Assembly (NCBI GenBank): GCA_022749755.1
Contig: CM040451.1
Coordinates: 15,756,825-15,820,824 of the forward strand
Length of the DNA stretch: 64,000 nt
Direction: 5' to 3'
DNA from: Azadirachta indica
Taxonomy: Eukaryota > Streptophyta > Magnoliopsida > Sapindales > Meliaceae
Shown: piece by piece, positions 48,625 to 60,396 of the stretch
Layout of the letters: each line of letters begins with the position of its first letter
Numbering within the stretch: the first letter of the stretch is position 1
Notes under the pieces: generated by a model
The model's database searches: none
What the model was told of the DNA's origin: nothing
What the model saw: the letters and a program-made list of their open reading frames with translations, nothing else
Translations under genes and position numbers: made by a program

Positions 48625-49240
48625 GTTTGGGAGAATGGCTAAAGGCCTGAGGGTTTAATGGGCTATCGGCTAATAAACCTACATATCTGTTTAGTGTGGC
48701 TAAAGAAGGATCCTGATCAGATCATGTCTGATCAAGAAAATCTGACTAACGAAGCAAGCATAAGGAAACCATTTTAGTGCAAAAGGAAAGTGACTTTGGA
48801 CCTATGAAGTGAATGGGTTATGTGACAAGTGACTTGATGCTAGAACTGTTCGGATACACCTTATTTGGATCAATTTAGGAAGGATTTTAGTCAGATGTCA
48901 CACAAGTGAGTTTGATCAGCTAATAAAATTATCATTCGAAGGTAATCCTTATGAAAAAAGGAAAGCCAAAATTAAAAGTTTCAATTTAAAATAAGTTAGG
49001 ATTCTACAAGATACGCTTTGCATTTTACTAGAATTCCTAATACGACTAGAACATGAAAATTAGTACTTCTATATATATATATATATATATATATAGCACT
49101 TTCATCATGTTAGGGTATTAAGGAACATTCTGGAAGAAGTAATAAAACAATTTTTTTGAGCAAAAGAAACGAGTGAATCCAACCTTTATTGTGTAATATC
49201 GAAGTTATAAATTTTGATATCAATAATTAGTATTGTCTGT
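48625..49240 (+). mobile_element. Probable 5' LTR of the gypsy element
   Basis: Lies directly upstream of gypsy gag. It has a TATA-rich (TA)n run (about 49,070-49,095), an aataaaac signal (about 49,141), and a tgtttggg-type beginning. No second LTR is present because the element is truncated, so the borders are inferred. Confidence 0.45.
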
Positions 49241-49399
49241 AAGAGGCGATTGAAAGGTTATGACAATGACTAAGGAATAACTAATCGCCAAGAGGCCATT
49301 GACTGCAAAAATTCACGAAGAAGATTTGTCAAACTTCAATGCCCTACCAGCCTCATTGTGGCCGACTTAAAGGCAAATGACGATGCATGAAGGAGACAT

Positions 49400-52300
49400 A
49401 GACGCCATTCAAGTCATGCAATAATTGCAGGAAAGCGAACGAAAGTACCTGGAGAAAGACAAGTAGGTAAGGGCTTTGCAAAATAAAACGGGAATAATGG
49501 AGACAGAGATCGAGAGCCTAAAAAAGATGGTTCAGGAAGATGTCATCTGTAGACAGAATTAGTCGAAGTTAGGGCTACCAAAAAATGAGGAAAGCATTAT
49601 CTCACTAAGAATTGTCTCCCTGGAGATTGGAGAGCAAGCGGTGGGAACAAGATAAAGAGAAGCATGAGAAGACGTGAGGGGAGAGACTAATGTATGAAGG
49701 CTATAACAAAGAAATCGATGCAAGAAGGCTTAATCAAAGATCAGCCCCTGATCGACACGAACTGAGTTAGGGCAAAAGAAGACCGAGCGTAGTATGAGTT
49801 CAGTTGACATGAGAACTTACTTGAATCAAAAGCGCAAAAAGGATAGAGAAGACCATCATAGGAAAATGCCAAACCAAACTAGGTCTACTATCGATCAGGT
49901 AGTAAGCAGGAGAGAGATGCAGGAAAGGAGTCGGGAGCTTACTGAAGAATTACAAGCCCAAATGGAAAAGGATCGATAGCGAGATGGAAATTTGTTGGAG
50001 GGATCAATACTTTCATTGAAGTCCTCCTTTTTGAAAGAAATACAACATCTAATTCTCCTTAGAAAATTTAAAATGCCTTAAATCCCACCGTACATAGGAA
50101 AGACGAACTCAACGTTGGACATCGACCTCTTTAGGGAGATGATGACGATATAAGGCTTAACAGAATTGCAGATATGCCGTCCATTCTCCCTGACCCTAGA
50201 AGGGAAAGTAAGACAATGGTATAAAATTTTGAGGCCGGAAAGCGTGAAGAGCTTTAATCAGCTCTGTGAGTAGTTCGTCAATGAGTTCAGAGTAGTGGTG
50301 GCCACGATAAAAACTTCTAACTCGCAACTATTGTTAAAGTAAGGAATTGATGAAACATTGAAAAGTTTCATAAAAAAATTACCACGAAGAGGTCATAGAG
50401 GCCGGAGTTTTCTTACATCCCTTGGCATTAGAAGGGTTCAAGAAAGGTTTAAGAATGGACAAAGGATGGTTTGCCGTACACAAACGAACCATAACTAAGT
50501 AAGAACAAGCTCGAAAGGAGATCTTCAAAAAAATTGAGATAGAAAATCATATATTGCTGAAGAAGAAGAAAGAGCGACTAGAGGAGTATGGGGACATAGG
50601 GTGAAGATTAAGACCTGAAGATAAGAAGACCGGGAGAGGCCTACAGCAACCTAATCCCAGACCCCTTATGAAAAAATGGAAGACTTTTGACCACCACGAT
50701 ATGAAGACAAATTCGAGTAGAGACAAAGTCACGGATTCCAAACCTCGAGATATGAAGAAAGAACATACCAACGAAAAGAGTTACCTTTCCTGCCTAGGAA
50801 GGAGTTAAGAAAGTTGCTCCAGTACAAGATAGAAGAAAGTTCATAGCGTTGAACACACCTTTGTTGGTGATATATGACAAGATTAGGGATTTGGGTTTAC
50901 TATGTAGCCCCTGCCCCTTGAAGTTAGTATTTAATATCTGCAATAAAAAAAGAAGATGTGCGTTTCATCAGGACCATGGGCACAAAATGGATCAGTGTTT
51001 GATTTGAAAAAGCAAGTGAAAATCCTTATAAAGAATAATTACCTAGATTGATATAGAGTGAAAACTTATGAAATATGAGAAGGCTCCGAACATAGGAGAA
51101 TAGAAATAGAAGATTCAAACCATAGGAGCATAGTGATTTCAAGATGATCAACATTGGAGGGTAATTCCAACAATGCAAGGAAAAATTACTCGAAATATTC
51201 ATTGTTGAACACTCATGTGGCTATTACGTAATGAGTGTCAAAGCTAAAAATAAATCTCATTTGATGTTTGTTCCAATCATGTTCACCAATAAGGATGAGA
51301 TAGGGGTTAACCACCCTTATATATAACAATGCTTTGGTAATAACTTTGAAGATCGGCTTCGCTAAGGTTAATAGGATTTTGGTGAATACAGAAAGTTAGA
51401 TTGATATAATATTCAAAGAGACCTTGGACTCTCTAAGAATCGAGAATCTGGGAATAGGACTTGCAAACACAACTCTGTACAGATTTACGGATTCATATAT
51501 TCTTCCATTAGGTTCAGTTTAGCTGCCACTAACGATGGGGGATAGATTGTATCAAAGAACCACGATGGTGGAATTATAAGTTATGCATTTAAAAATTTCA
51601 TATACTATAATCTTGGGAAGATCTTTCTTGAGAAAAATAAGGGCGATGGAAAGTATACACTCCTTGAAGCTCAAATTTAGGTTGGGTAAAAGAATTAACG
51701 TGGTACGAAGGGATCAAAAGGTCACTCGGACATGTTTTGCGGCCTTTTCAAAAAGGTTCTATTGTATAGTAATGAAACATGTTAAAGAATTGAACGAGGA
51801 GGACGTTAAATAACAAAAGGTGATGGATAAATTGGAAAAGAAAGTAGGATAGGAAGGAATGAGAACAATGGCCGAGCCAGTAGAGAGACTAGAATCAGTA
51901 TCTCTTGATCTATTGAGACTTGAGGGGGTGACGAAGATTGCTTCTCAATTAGTTGAGAAAGAAAATGGGAGGTTGATCACCTTCTTGAGAGAACATGTAA
52001 ACGTGTTCGCTTGGACCCATAAAGATATGTTAGGGATCAACCCTAAGGTGATTTCGCATTGCTTAGTAATTAGCCTAACGTTCAAGTATGTTAAGTAGAA
52101 GCGAAGAACATTTAATCAGGCAAGAAGAGAGGCGATTAAAGATGAGGTGGATAAGCTGATCACAGCGGGGTTCATAAGAGAAATGTACTATCCATATTAG
52201 GTAGCTAATGTAGTAATGGTCAAGAAGGCAAATAGAAAGTGGGGAATGTGCATTGATTTTACCGACTTGAACAAGGTTCGCTCAAATGATAGCTTTCCAC

Positions 52301-52945
52301 TCCCACGGATAGATTAGTTGGTCGATCAATAACTAGGCATAAGTTGCTAAATCTTATGGATGCATTTATGGGATACAACCAAATCCAAATGCACGAAATC
52401 GATCAAGAGAAAACATCATTCATGATTGATCAGGGACTATATTGCTACAAAGTGATGCCTTTTAGTTTAAAAAAATGTGAGAGCAATGTTTCAGAGACTG
52501 GTCAACAAAGTTTTCAATCCTCTAATCGGGAGAACAATTGAGTTATTCGTAGATAATGATCACCAAATTGCTTAGGGTCAAAAATCACGTTCAACATTTA
52601 GGAGAAACGTTTTCCCTGCTCAAGAAATATAACATGAAGTTGAACCCCAAAAAATATGCATTCAAAGTCAACTCTAGAAAATTCCAAGGGTTCATGGTCA
52701 ACGAATGCGAAATAAAAGTGAACTCTCAAAAGTTCAGGCTATACTAGATATAAAATCCCCAACCACATTGAAGAAGGTGCAAGGTTTAATAGGGAGGCTA
52801 GCTGCATTGGACAGATTTATCTCTAAAACTACTGACAAATTTTTCCAACTTTTTCAAGCCATAAAGAAAGGAAAATACATAAAGTATACAGAAGAGTTCG
52901 AAGCAAGCGGAACAAATTGGAACAGTTGTATTCCAGGAAAACAGG
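49400..52945 (+). mobile_element. Ty3/gypsy retrotransposon, broken: gag, protease, reverse transcriptase
   Basis: In order: gag capsid (about 50,030-50,420: LTLEGKVRQWYKILRPESVK, NQLCE, FVNEFR); a nucleocapsid-like CAFHQDHGHKMDQC (about 50,955-51,000); a protease-like region (about 51,300-51,700: NALVITLKIGFAKVNRILVN, TIILGRSFLRKIRAM); reverse transcriptase (about 51,950-52,750: VFAWTHKDMLGI, VANVVMVKKANRKWGMCIDF, LMDAFMGYNQIQMHE, FSLLKKYNMKLNPKKYAF); and the start of the RT-RNase H linker (LKKVQGLIGRLAALDRFISK). Many stops and frameshifts; the YxDD centre is corrupted. Integrase and 3' LTR are missing. It ends abruptly at copia sequence. Confidence 0.88.
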
Positions 52946-54240
52946 AAATAACAAGTTGTTTTTGATAAAGCAGATGATAGCCTTAAGATATAGAGATGGA
53001 ACTTTGGTGATTGATCACTTGAATATATTCTAGGGAATTATTAATCAGCTTGCTGCTATGGGATCACTTTTAAGGATAAAATTCAAGGTTTATGGCTTCT
53101 TGGTACCTTACCAGACTCATGGGAGATATTTAAGGTGTCGTTATCTAATTCTGTATCAGATAGTATTATCTCCATTGAGTTTGCCAAAAATAGTATTTTG
53201 AATGAAGAGATGAGAAAGAAAACACAGGGTTGCTCTTCACAGTCAAAAGCTTTAGTTTCAGATGTTAGGGAAAGAAGCAAGAGCTGGGATTCCAGTAACA
53301 AAGAGCATAGCAGAAGCAAGTCAAGAAAGAGGTATAAAAATCTTAAGTGTCACCATTGTGGTAGAAAAGGACATGTCAAGAAATATTGCTACAAATGAAA
53401 AAGAGAGGAGAGCAAATAAAAAGAAAAGAATACCGACTATAATAGTGATGATGATAGAGTTAATATTACTCTTGAAGATATTTTGACTATTTAAGAATAT
53501 GATGCAATCAACCATGCTCATAATGAGACCAGTTGGTTGATAGACAGTGGTGCCTCTATTCATATTACAACTAAAAAGGATTTTTTCTCCTCCTATAAGG
53601 CTGGTGATTTTGGATATGTCAAGATAGCTAATGAAGGAATGACACGATGTGCAGGTGTTGGAGATGTTTACTTGAAGACTGCTAATGGTTCCATGTTAGT
53701 TCTCAGGCATGTCAAGTATGTTCCAGATATTCAGTTTAATCTTTTTTTTGTTGGTAAGCTTTGTAATGCTAGCTATGACAACAATTTTTCAGGAGACAAC
53801 TGGAAGCTCACTAAAGGTGTTATAGTTATGGCTAGTGGTAAGAAGTATTTCTCTTTATACCTTACTCAAGATAAAATTGCTAAAAATATTATGCACGCAG
53901 CTGAGTAGGAAGATATAATTGAGTTATGGCATAAGAGGTTATGTCATATGAGTGAGAAGGGGATAACTGAGCTAGTTAAGAAGAATGTGTTACCTAGGGT
54001 GAAGAAAGTGCACTTAAAAAAGTGTATGCATTGTTTAGAAGGAAAACAGCACAGAGTTTCCTTCAAAAGCCATTTACTGACTCGAAGACCTGATGTACTT
54101 GATTTAATGTATTCTGATGTATGTAGTCCTATGAAAATCATGTCACTTGGTGGTGCTGATATGTTGACAAAGTCATTACTAAGGGACAAACTTGAGACTT
54201 GCCGTTTAATCACCGAAATAATAGATTTCTCCAAATAGTC
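52945..54240 (+). mobile_element. Ty1/copia retrotransposon with a large internal deletion
   Basis: Copia gag begins abruptly (NKLFLIKQMIALRYRDGT, INQLAAMG). A zinc knuckle CHHCGRKGHVKKYC follows (about 53,349-53,390), then protease with WLIDSGASIHIT (about 53,530). Next is the pre-integrase block (ELWHKRLCHMSEKGI, about 53,922-53,966) up to DVCSPMKIMSLGGA. The text then jumps directly to the polyprotein end ADMLTKSLLRDKLETCRLI (about 54,156). Integrase core, reverse transcriptase and most of RNase H are deleted without frame loss at the joint. A stop and a few frameshifts are also present. The polypurine tract gtgagggggag precedes the LTR. Confidence 0.9.
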
Positions 54241-54254
54241 GTGAGGGGGAGTTT

Positions 54255-54950
54255 TGTTGGGTTGGGCTTCACTCCTATTTAGAGAATGTTCAATTTTGAT
54301 GTCCACATGATTAAAGAGATTTTAGATTTATTTTGTAGTTATATAAGGTGTGTGTGTGTGAGAAGGGTTGTGTAAGCCGTAAGACGGAAAGACAGTACTT
54401 TTCTAGAAAATTTCAATCCTGTGTAGTTTTCATCAAGTTGACGATTGGGTGGCAATTTAAACTCCATTTTGGCTCAAATTTTACATGGAGATTTTACACA
54501 CATGGTTCTTGATTCTGGATGGTGTGATTGAGCATCAGAGCTTTCTAGCACATCCAGAATTTACATTTATAGCAGTTCTAATTTCAGAATTTTTTTACAG
54601 TCTTATTTTGACTCTTTCACTTTGGTGTTTATCTATTGGTGTATTTGGTGAGATTTTTCTTTAACTCTCACTTTGTGATTAAGTTTTTATTTGTTTTTAA
54701 GACTGTAATCTTATAAAAAAAACTCTAGTACTTCTTATTTGGTGATAGTGAAAATTTTTCGGCCGTGGTTTTTTACTCTCACTCGCATTGAGAGGAAGAT
54801 TTTTCCACATAAATTTGGCGTCTTTTGCATTTTTTTTAACTTAATTATTGTTATTGTTTTTATTGCTTTGATTTACTTGATTACTTCATCTTGATTCAAG
54901 TAAGTGGAAAGAATTAAATTTGTACTAATTTCTCTTATTTCTTCCTAACA
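54255..54950 (+). mobile_element. Copia 3' LTR
   Basis: 696 bp from TGTTGGG to CCTAACA, right after the polypurine tract. It includes a TATA-like tatataagg (about 54,340) and an (GT)n run. No 5' partner. Confidence 0.75.
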
Positions 54951-55224
54951 ACAATTACCATTGCCATTTGAGCAATCGTCTACTGTATATATGAGATTGA
55001 ATTTTTAGGTGTCAAAATCCATTTACGGCAAACGGATGCTCAAATGGTGATGGTAATGACACTATTGTATAAAGCGTTCAATGAAAACTCTAATAATATT
55101 GAAGATGAGTCAAATGGATAATGTTCGATAGTGGTCGATGATGATCAATTGTAGACAACACTAGTCAATAGTTTATTGAACGCAGTTGTAACCTACCCAA
55201 TAGCATGATAACACGTGTTGCATG

Positions 55225-55256
<32 letters not shown>

Positions 55257-55310
55257 CAATAAGTTAGCTATCACTTCAAACTATGTTACTCCTTGTCATT
55301 AAATATTATT
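54951..55310. other. Spacer with an inverted repeat and a CA/TA microsatellite
   Basis: ttaccattgccatttgagca (about 54,955) pairs with tgctcaaatggtgatggtaa (about 55,032), a 20-bp imperfect inverted repeat. (CA)n-(TA)n lies at about 55,227-55,257. No gene. Confidence 0.55.
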
Positions 55311-55313
55311 TAA

Positions 55314-55560
55314 GGTGCGTTTGGTAGGATCCATTAGACTGTATTGGATTGTGATGGATTAGATTATATTGGATTGTAACAAATTATATTGGTTAAAATT
55401 TAATATAATACTATATTTGATGCGTGATTATACTATAATATATTGATTATACAAAATTATTTTTATTATTTAATTATAAAATATTATTTTTAATTAATAA
55501 TTTAATAATTAATATATAAATTTTTTTTAAAAATATTTTTTAAAGAAATAAAAAAATAAT
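55314..55560. mobile_element. MITE-like fragment
   Basis: Begins with ggtgcgtttggtaggat, a terminus style common in plant non-autonomous DNA transposons. It continues with repeated ttggattgta-type phrases and AT-rich sequence. The opposite end is not found, so it is probably truncated. Confidence 0.35.
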
Positions 55561-55621
55561 ACAATATGTGCTTGACGTAGAGAAAGGTGGGTCAAAGTTT
55601 TAACAAACTTTAGCGCTTGTT

Positions 55622-55835
55622 GTAGTGTCAAGAAAGCTGCATCCTTACTTTGAGGCACACCAGATTGTAGCTTTAACAAACCAACCATCGAAGCATATTC
55701 TTCACCGACTTGGTCTCTCAGGACAACTAATAAAGTTTTTAGTGAAGCTCAGTGAGTTTGATCTTCATTATAAACAGCAAAAGGCCATAAAGGCCCAAGC
55801 TCTAGCAAATTCTTTGGCAGAAAGGTTCGTAATAT
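55622..55835 (+). mobile_element. Ty3/gypsy RNase H fragment
   Basis: Open frame with SRKLHPYFEAHQIVALTNQP, then FDLHYKQQKAIKAQALANSL and AERF. These are the final RNase H blocks of gypsy polyprotein (RKLRPYFQAH / IKAQALADFIAE style). Isolated; possibly part of the same element family as 49.4-52.9 kb. Confidence 0.8.
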
Positions 55836-58040
55836 GATGAAACCCATAGATAAGATTAAACCCATAAAGGCCCAACATTTTCTTAATTAATCGTTTCGTA
55901 ATATTAGTGATTTGATCACAGCATTTTCTTACTGCAAGGAGAATTATCTCACATTTATGGGTTTCATTAGGTAATATTAGAGTTAAAATAACCGATATTG
56001 GTGGCTATATAACCAAAAATAAGAATAAAAGACCTTAGTCTGAAGAGTTTACCAAGATGTGAGAATTGAAATTTGCATCTCTAAATGGAAAATTTAAAAA
56101 GAGAGGGTTGAAGTTGTTAAGGTAAAAAGAAAGGATTTGGATTTAGTCCTGCTCTTTTCTATTTTATAGTTGTAAGGTTCTTTTGATACGTGATATAAAT
56201 TAAAATGAAAAGCTGAGATTGCATTTTAAAACTCATACTAATTAATGTGAATATTATTTTTTTATTTTTCAATATAATAAATTATGGTGATTAATTGGTA
56301 AAAATTGTTAAAATACAATATTATTCTTTTATTTGAAGTTATGTCACATATCAATAGATCTTTTAAAATTTAGGATTAAAAAAAAAAAAATTAGAATTGG
56401 ATCCAAATACAAAAAGAAAATAATCGAGATAATAGAGCTTAGGTTGAGAAGAAGGCTTAATTTATATTCTATATTTCAATGAAATTATTTCAAACTGTGG
56501 TTGGAATTAAAAAGCAGAGATTGTGTGGCTCAAGAGATGACAGTGCTCTAAACTCTTATAAAATTCGGGTTGGACAAGTAATTTATATAAACATGTTTCT
56601 CTTCTCTAAACTTATTTAATAAAATATTTCTTCATATATTGTTGAGTCGAGCTGATTGTTTCATGATATTAAAGTTTTTCTTTAACCACTCGGTACAGTC
56701 TGAGTGGTCAGAGGAACTGACTCTTTAATGAGGAGTCAGCTCTTCTCCTACTGACTGAGACCAGTAAATTTACTTCCTATCAAAATACATGCCAGCCCTT
56801 CCTTCAATAATGAGGGTCAGTTATTACTCCTTATAGTTTTAAATATTTGAGCGATGTTAGACATTTTGATAAATATTTAGTAGTATAATATTAATAATTT
56901 ATATATGTAATATTAAAAAAAAAAAAAAGTCTTTCTTTATTAAATATCTTATTGTTACTCACTTTGATGACTTAATATAGTGTTTTGTAATTTTATTTGA
57001 GTGTTAAAAAGAAAATACTTATTTTTAAAGCGTGTATATACTTTAATATTTTTAAAAATTTTTTTACTTCTACTGGTGAGCATTTTAATTACTTGACTTA
57101 TATCTCACGAAAGTGATAACTATACTTTTCTTTGTATTCCTTATTAAAGACGCCAACTACGTTTCTTTTTCATTAATGAAAACAGTTGTCAAAACCTTGA
57201 AGTGAAATGTATTTCATTTAATTTTCTTTCAAAACGAGGGGAGAAAATTTTTTGCTCTATTATTATTATTATGTTCATCTACTTTCTTTCTGTTTTTTTT
57301 CCAATATTAATGAAAGGGAAAATGTCAGTTTTTTTTTTAATTTTTTAATTAATATTTTATTATTTTTTTATATTTTTTTAATATTTCATCACTTTTTTTA
57401 CTCTTATTTTTTTAAAATTTTATCTTTTGATTTTATTAGTTGATGTTTTAATTATACACTAAAAAAATAAAAAATATTTAAATTATTAAAAAGTAAAATC
57501 ATAACTTAAAAGAATAATAAATATTAAAAAATATATAAAAAATAATAGAATATTGACTTAAAAATAAGAAAAATCATTCGTATCCCTTAATAAAAATAGT
57601 TATAACCATTAGACATACAAGGGCTTTATTTTTTTATTACTTTTTTTTAAAAGGAAAAAAGAAGTTAAAAACTTCCTGTAGCTTTTAATACTATATATTT
57701 GTTTATACTCCTAAAGTTTCGAAAATTATTGAAACGTCTCCAATAGTTTCATCATGTGAACGAATATATAAACCTAGCAACTAATGGCCATCCATATCTT
57801 TTAATGGTATATATTTGTTTCATAATATTTTGATTATATGCAAATAAACTTCAATAGAACCCTCGTAATTTTTAATAATATACATATATTTCTTAAAGTC
57901 TCAGTGGCATACAATAGAACTTAATAATTCATATTATTATTTTTAAATTAATATATATACCTCGTATGATAAGTTACTTATAATTAAAATAAGAATATTA
58001 ATTTTTTTTAAAAAAATTATATAGTTTTATTAACCAATAA
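55836..58040. other. AT-rich intergenic DNA
   Basis: No gene recognised. A GC-richer patch at 56,680-56,820 has small perfect hairpins. 57,250-57,600 is nearly pure A/T. Confidence 0.45.
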
Positions 58041-58049
58041 ATTAGCAAA

Positions 58050-58700
58050 ACTAAATAAATGCATTAATTAAATAAATTAGAGCAATAATAAAAATAATTC
58101 ATACCTAAACTATCATATATAAGCTTATGTGACTTGATAATATTGATTGAATAAAAATTTTTAAAAAAATTAATTAATAAGAATAAAAAATACATACAAT
58201 ATGATAATTATATAATAAAGTCACGTCAATTTGTATTCAATTATTTCAATACAAAGTTTTAATTATTATATTACTCACAAATTAACCAGTAAAAAATTCT
58301 TATAATTTTTATTGAATGACTGGATTAACAGTTAAATAATAGAAAATTTTCTTTTTTGTAAAATTTTAGTGGTATAAAACTACTCTTTAAAATTGTATTT
58401 GATAAAAAAAATACTAAACCCGATTAGTGAATTTATATTTATATAAACAAAAAAATTTAAAAGACTAATTGAAGAATATATTACTTTTAAGAGAGTCTTC
58501 CTTCATTTAATATGAATTTTATATTATTGGAGTTCCCCAGATAAATGTTTTATATGTAAAGTCTTTTTTATTACATTTCTCTTAGTTTTCAATGTCCATT
58601 TTTTTCTCTTTTTTTATTATTTGTGATGTGGATCGAGGTCCACGAGGAGCTGCAAAACGCTAAAAATTGTATCATTTTTTTTATTTTCGTTGTGAGTGAA
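58050..58700. repeat. Second copy of patatin-upstream sequence
   Basis: Colinear with parts of 46,405-47,945 (see that entry). No patatin exon lies on either side, so only the flank was duplicated, or the gene has been lost here. Confidence 0.55.
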
Positions 58701-60356
58701 ATTTTTATTATGATGTCAATATGGTTTGATAAATTATCCAGATTTTATTATTGAGAAAATTAAAAAAAAAAGAGAAGAATAAATTGTCTAGTTTTGTAAT
58801 TCGTTCAACTTGATATTCATAATCACTTAAATGCATTATAACTGATAGCAGTACAGTGACCGGCAGTCGGTGCAAAGACAATGCTAACAACTTTTGATCA
58901 TTAAATTTAAAATTAAAATTTGTTATAAGGATAATTTTTTTCACTTCAAATAATTACATATACTTTAATAGTTAACAGCTATATAATAGTAAAACTACAT
59001 CTTTTTTTATCAGTGGTACAAAATTAATAAACTGAGTTTTTTTTAGTATTTTCACAATTAGTAAGACTTATCAGACTATTAGAGTAAAATTTGAGGAATC
59101 AAAAGTTCTTTATCCACTCCAATACTCCAAACCCAAGTTTTAAGTTAAATATTTTTTGAAAAGTTTGGTCAAATAGGTTTAAGAAATAATTGTAATCAAG
59201 AGAGAGATGCAGAGGGTTATTGTCATTATTTCATGTGAAGTAAATTTGATCCGATAAAATTTAATTTTGATTAATACACTCCAAATTTAATTTGCCTATT
59301 GGAATCCAAAGTTTTTTATTTTCTTTTATAGCTTTTACATGAAACACGTGTTCATAGTACCAAGTTCTTATGCTGAAGAAAGCAAACGCTTAAACGTTGA
59401 AATGATTTCGTTATCTTTTTCATGGTTTGTGATGATCTCATCAACAATAAACGCGATGATGTCACGTTGGACAAAAAGGTTAAATCTTAATTAATTCGGA
59501 TTTACGATAATGTATATTTATTATATCACATGGATAATTTTATTATCATTATAAAAGTTTCTTGATCAACTTTAAATGAAAAATATATAAAAGAATTATT
59601 ATATTTGATAAACTGACTAGTGTTATATCAGTATGTAATATATTTAACAAATATTCCGCATTTTAATCAAATAAAAAATTACAAGTATACAAATTATGGC
59701 TATTGAATTAAGATAACTATGATTTACGGTAAATATTAAGTCGCAATTGGAGCCTTAAGATAAGAAAACGAAACAATCTATTTACTTGAGTAATATATAC
59801 TTTATGTATGTGTAAATTTACAAAATGTGAAGCTAGCGATAGGACTTTTCAAAATGTCACGTGGGTTACCCGTGACCATAAATAAAAGTTTCCGTACGAC
59901 ACCTACCATCCCCTGTTTAGTCCTATTGCTCTTATCTTTTATTACCATTTTCTTCTGAAAAAGACTGTAGATTCAATCTAGTTCACGTATCTGAAATTAA
60001 GTGAAGACTGTTAGATTTTTAGAAGTAATTAAGAAAGCACGTGGATCGCTTTTACTCTCTCCATTTGCTTTTCTGTCAATACTGAAACAAACATATAACA
60101 ATTGCAAAATCTAATTTTCTGTGAACATTAATTATGTTGGCAGTAACATTACGATGTGAAAGGTCTGAAAGAAATTAAACACATGTTCATGTTCATAGGA
60201 AAAAGTTGTTACGTGGAAGAAAATCCATTGATTGTTTGTGATGATCTCAATCAACATTAAAAGCAATCATGTCATTCACATGCTTATAGTAGAAAGCTTC
60301 ATTTTCATTGTTTGAGATGATCTCGTTCAACATTAAAGGCAATCGGGGTTTACTAC

Positions 60357-60396
<40 letters not shown>

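Noticed and set aside
55227..55257. Regular CA/TA repeat considered as a CRISPR-like or satellite array
   Set aside because: A simple dinucleotide microsatellite without spacers.
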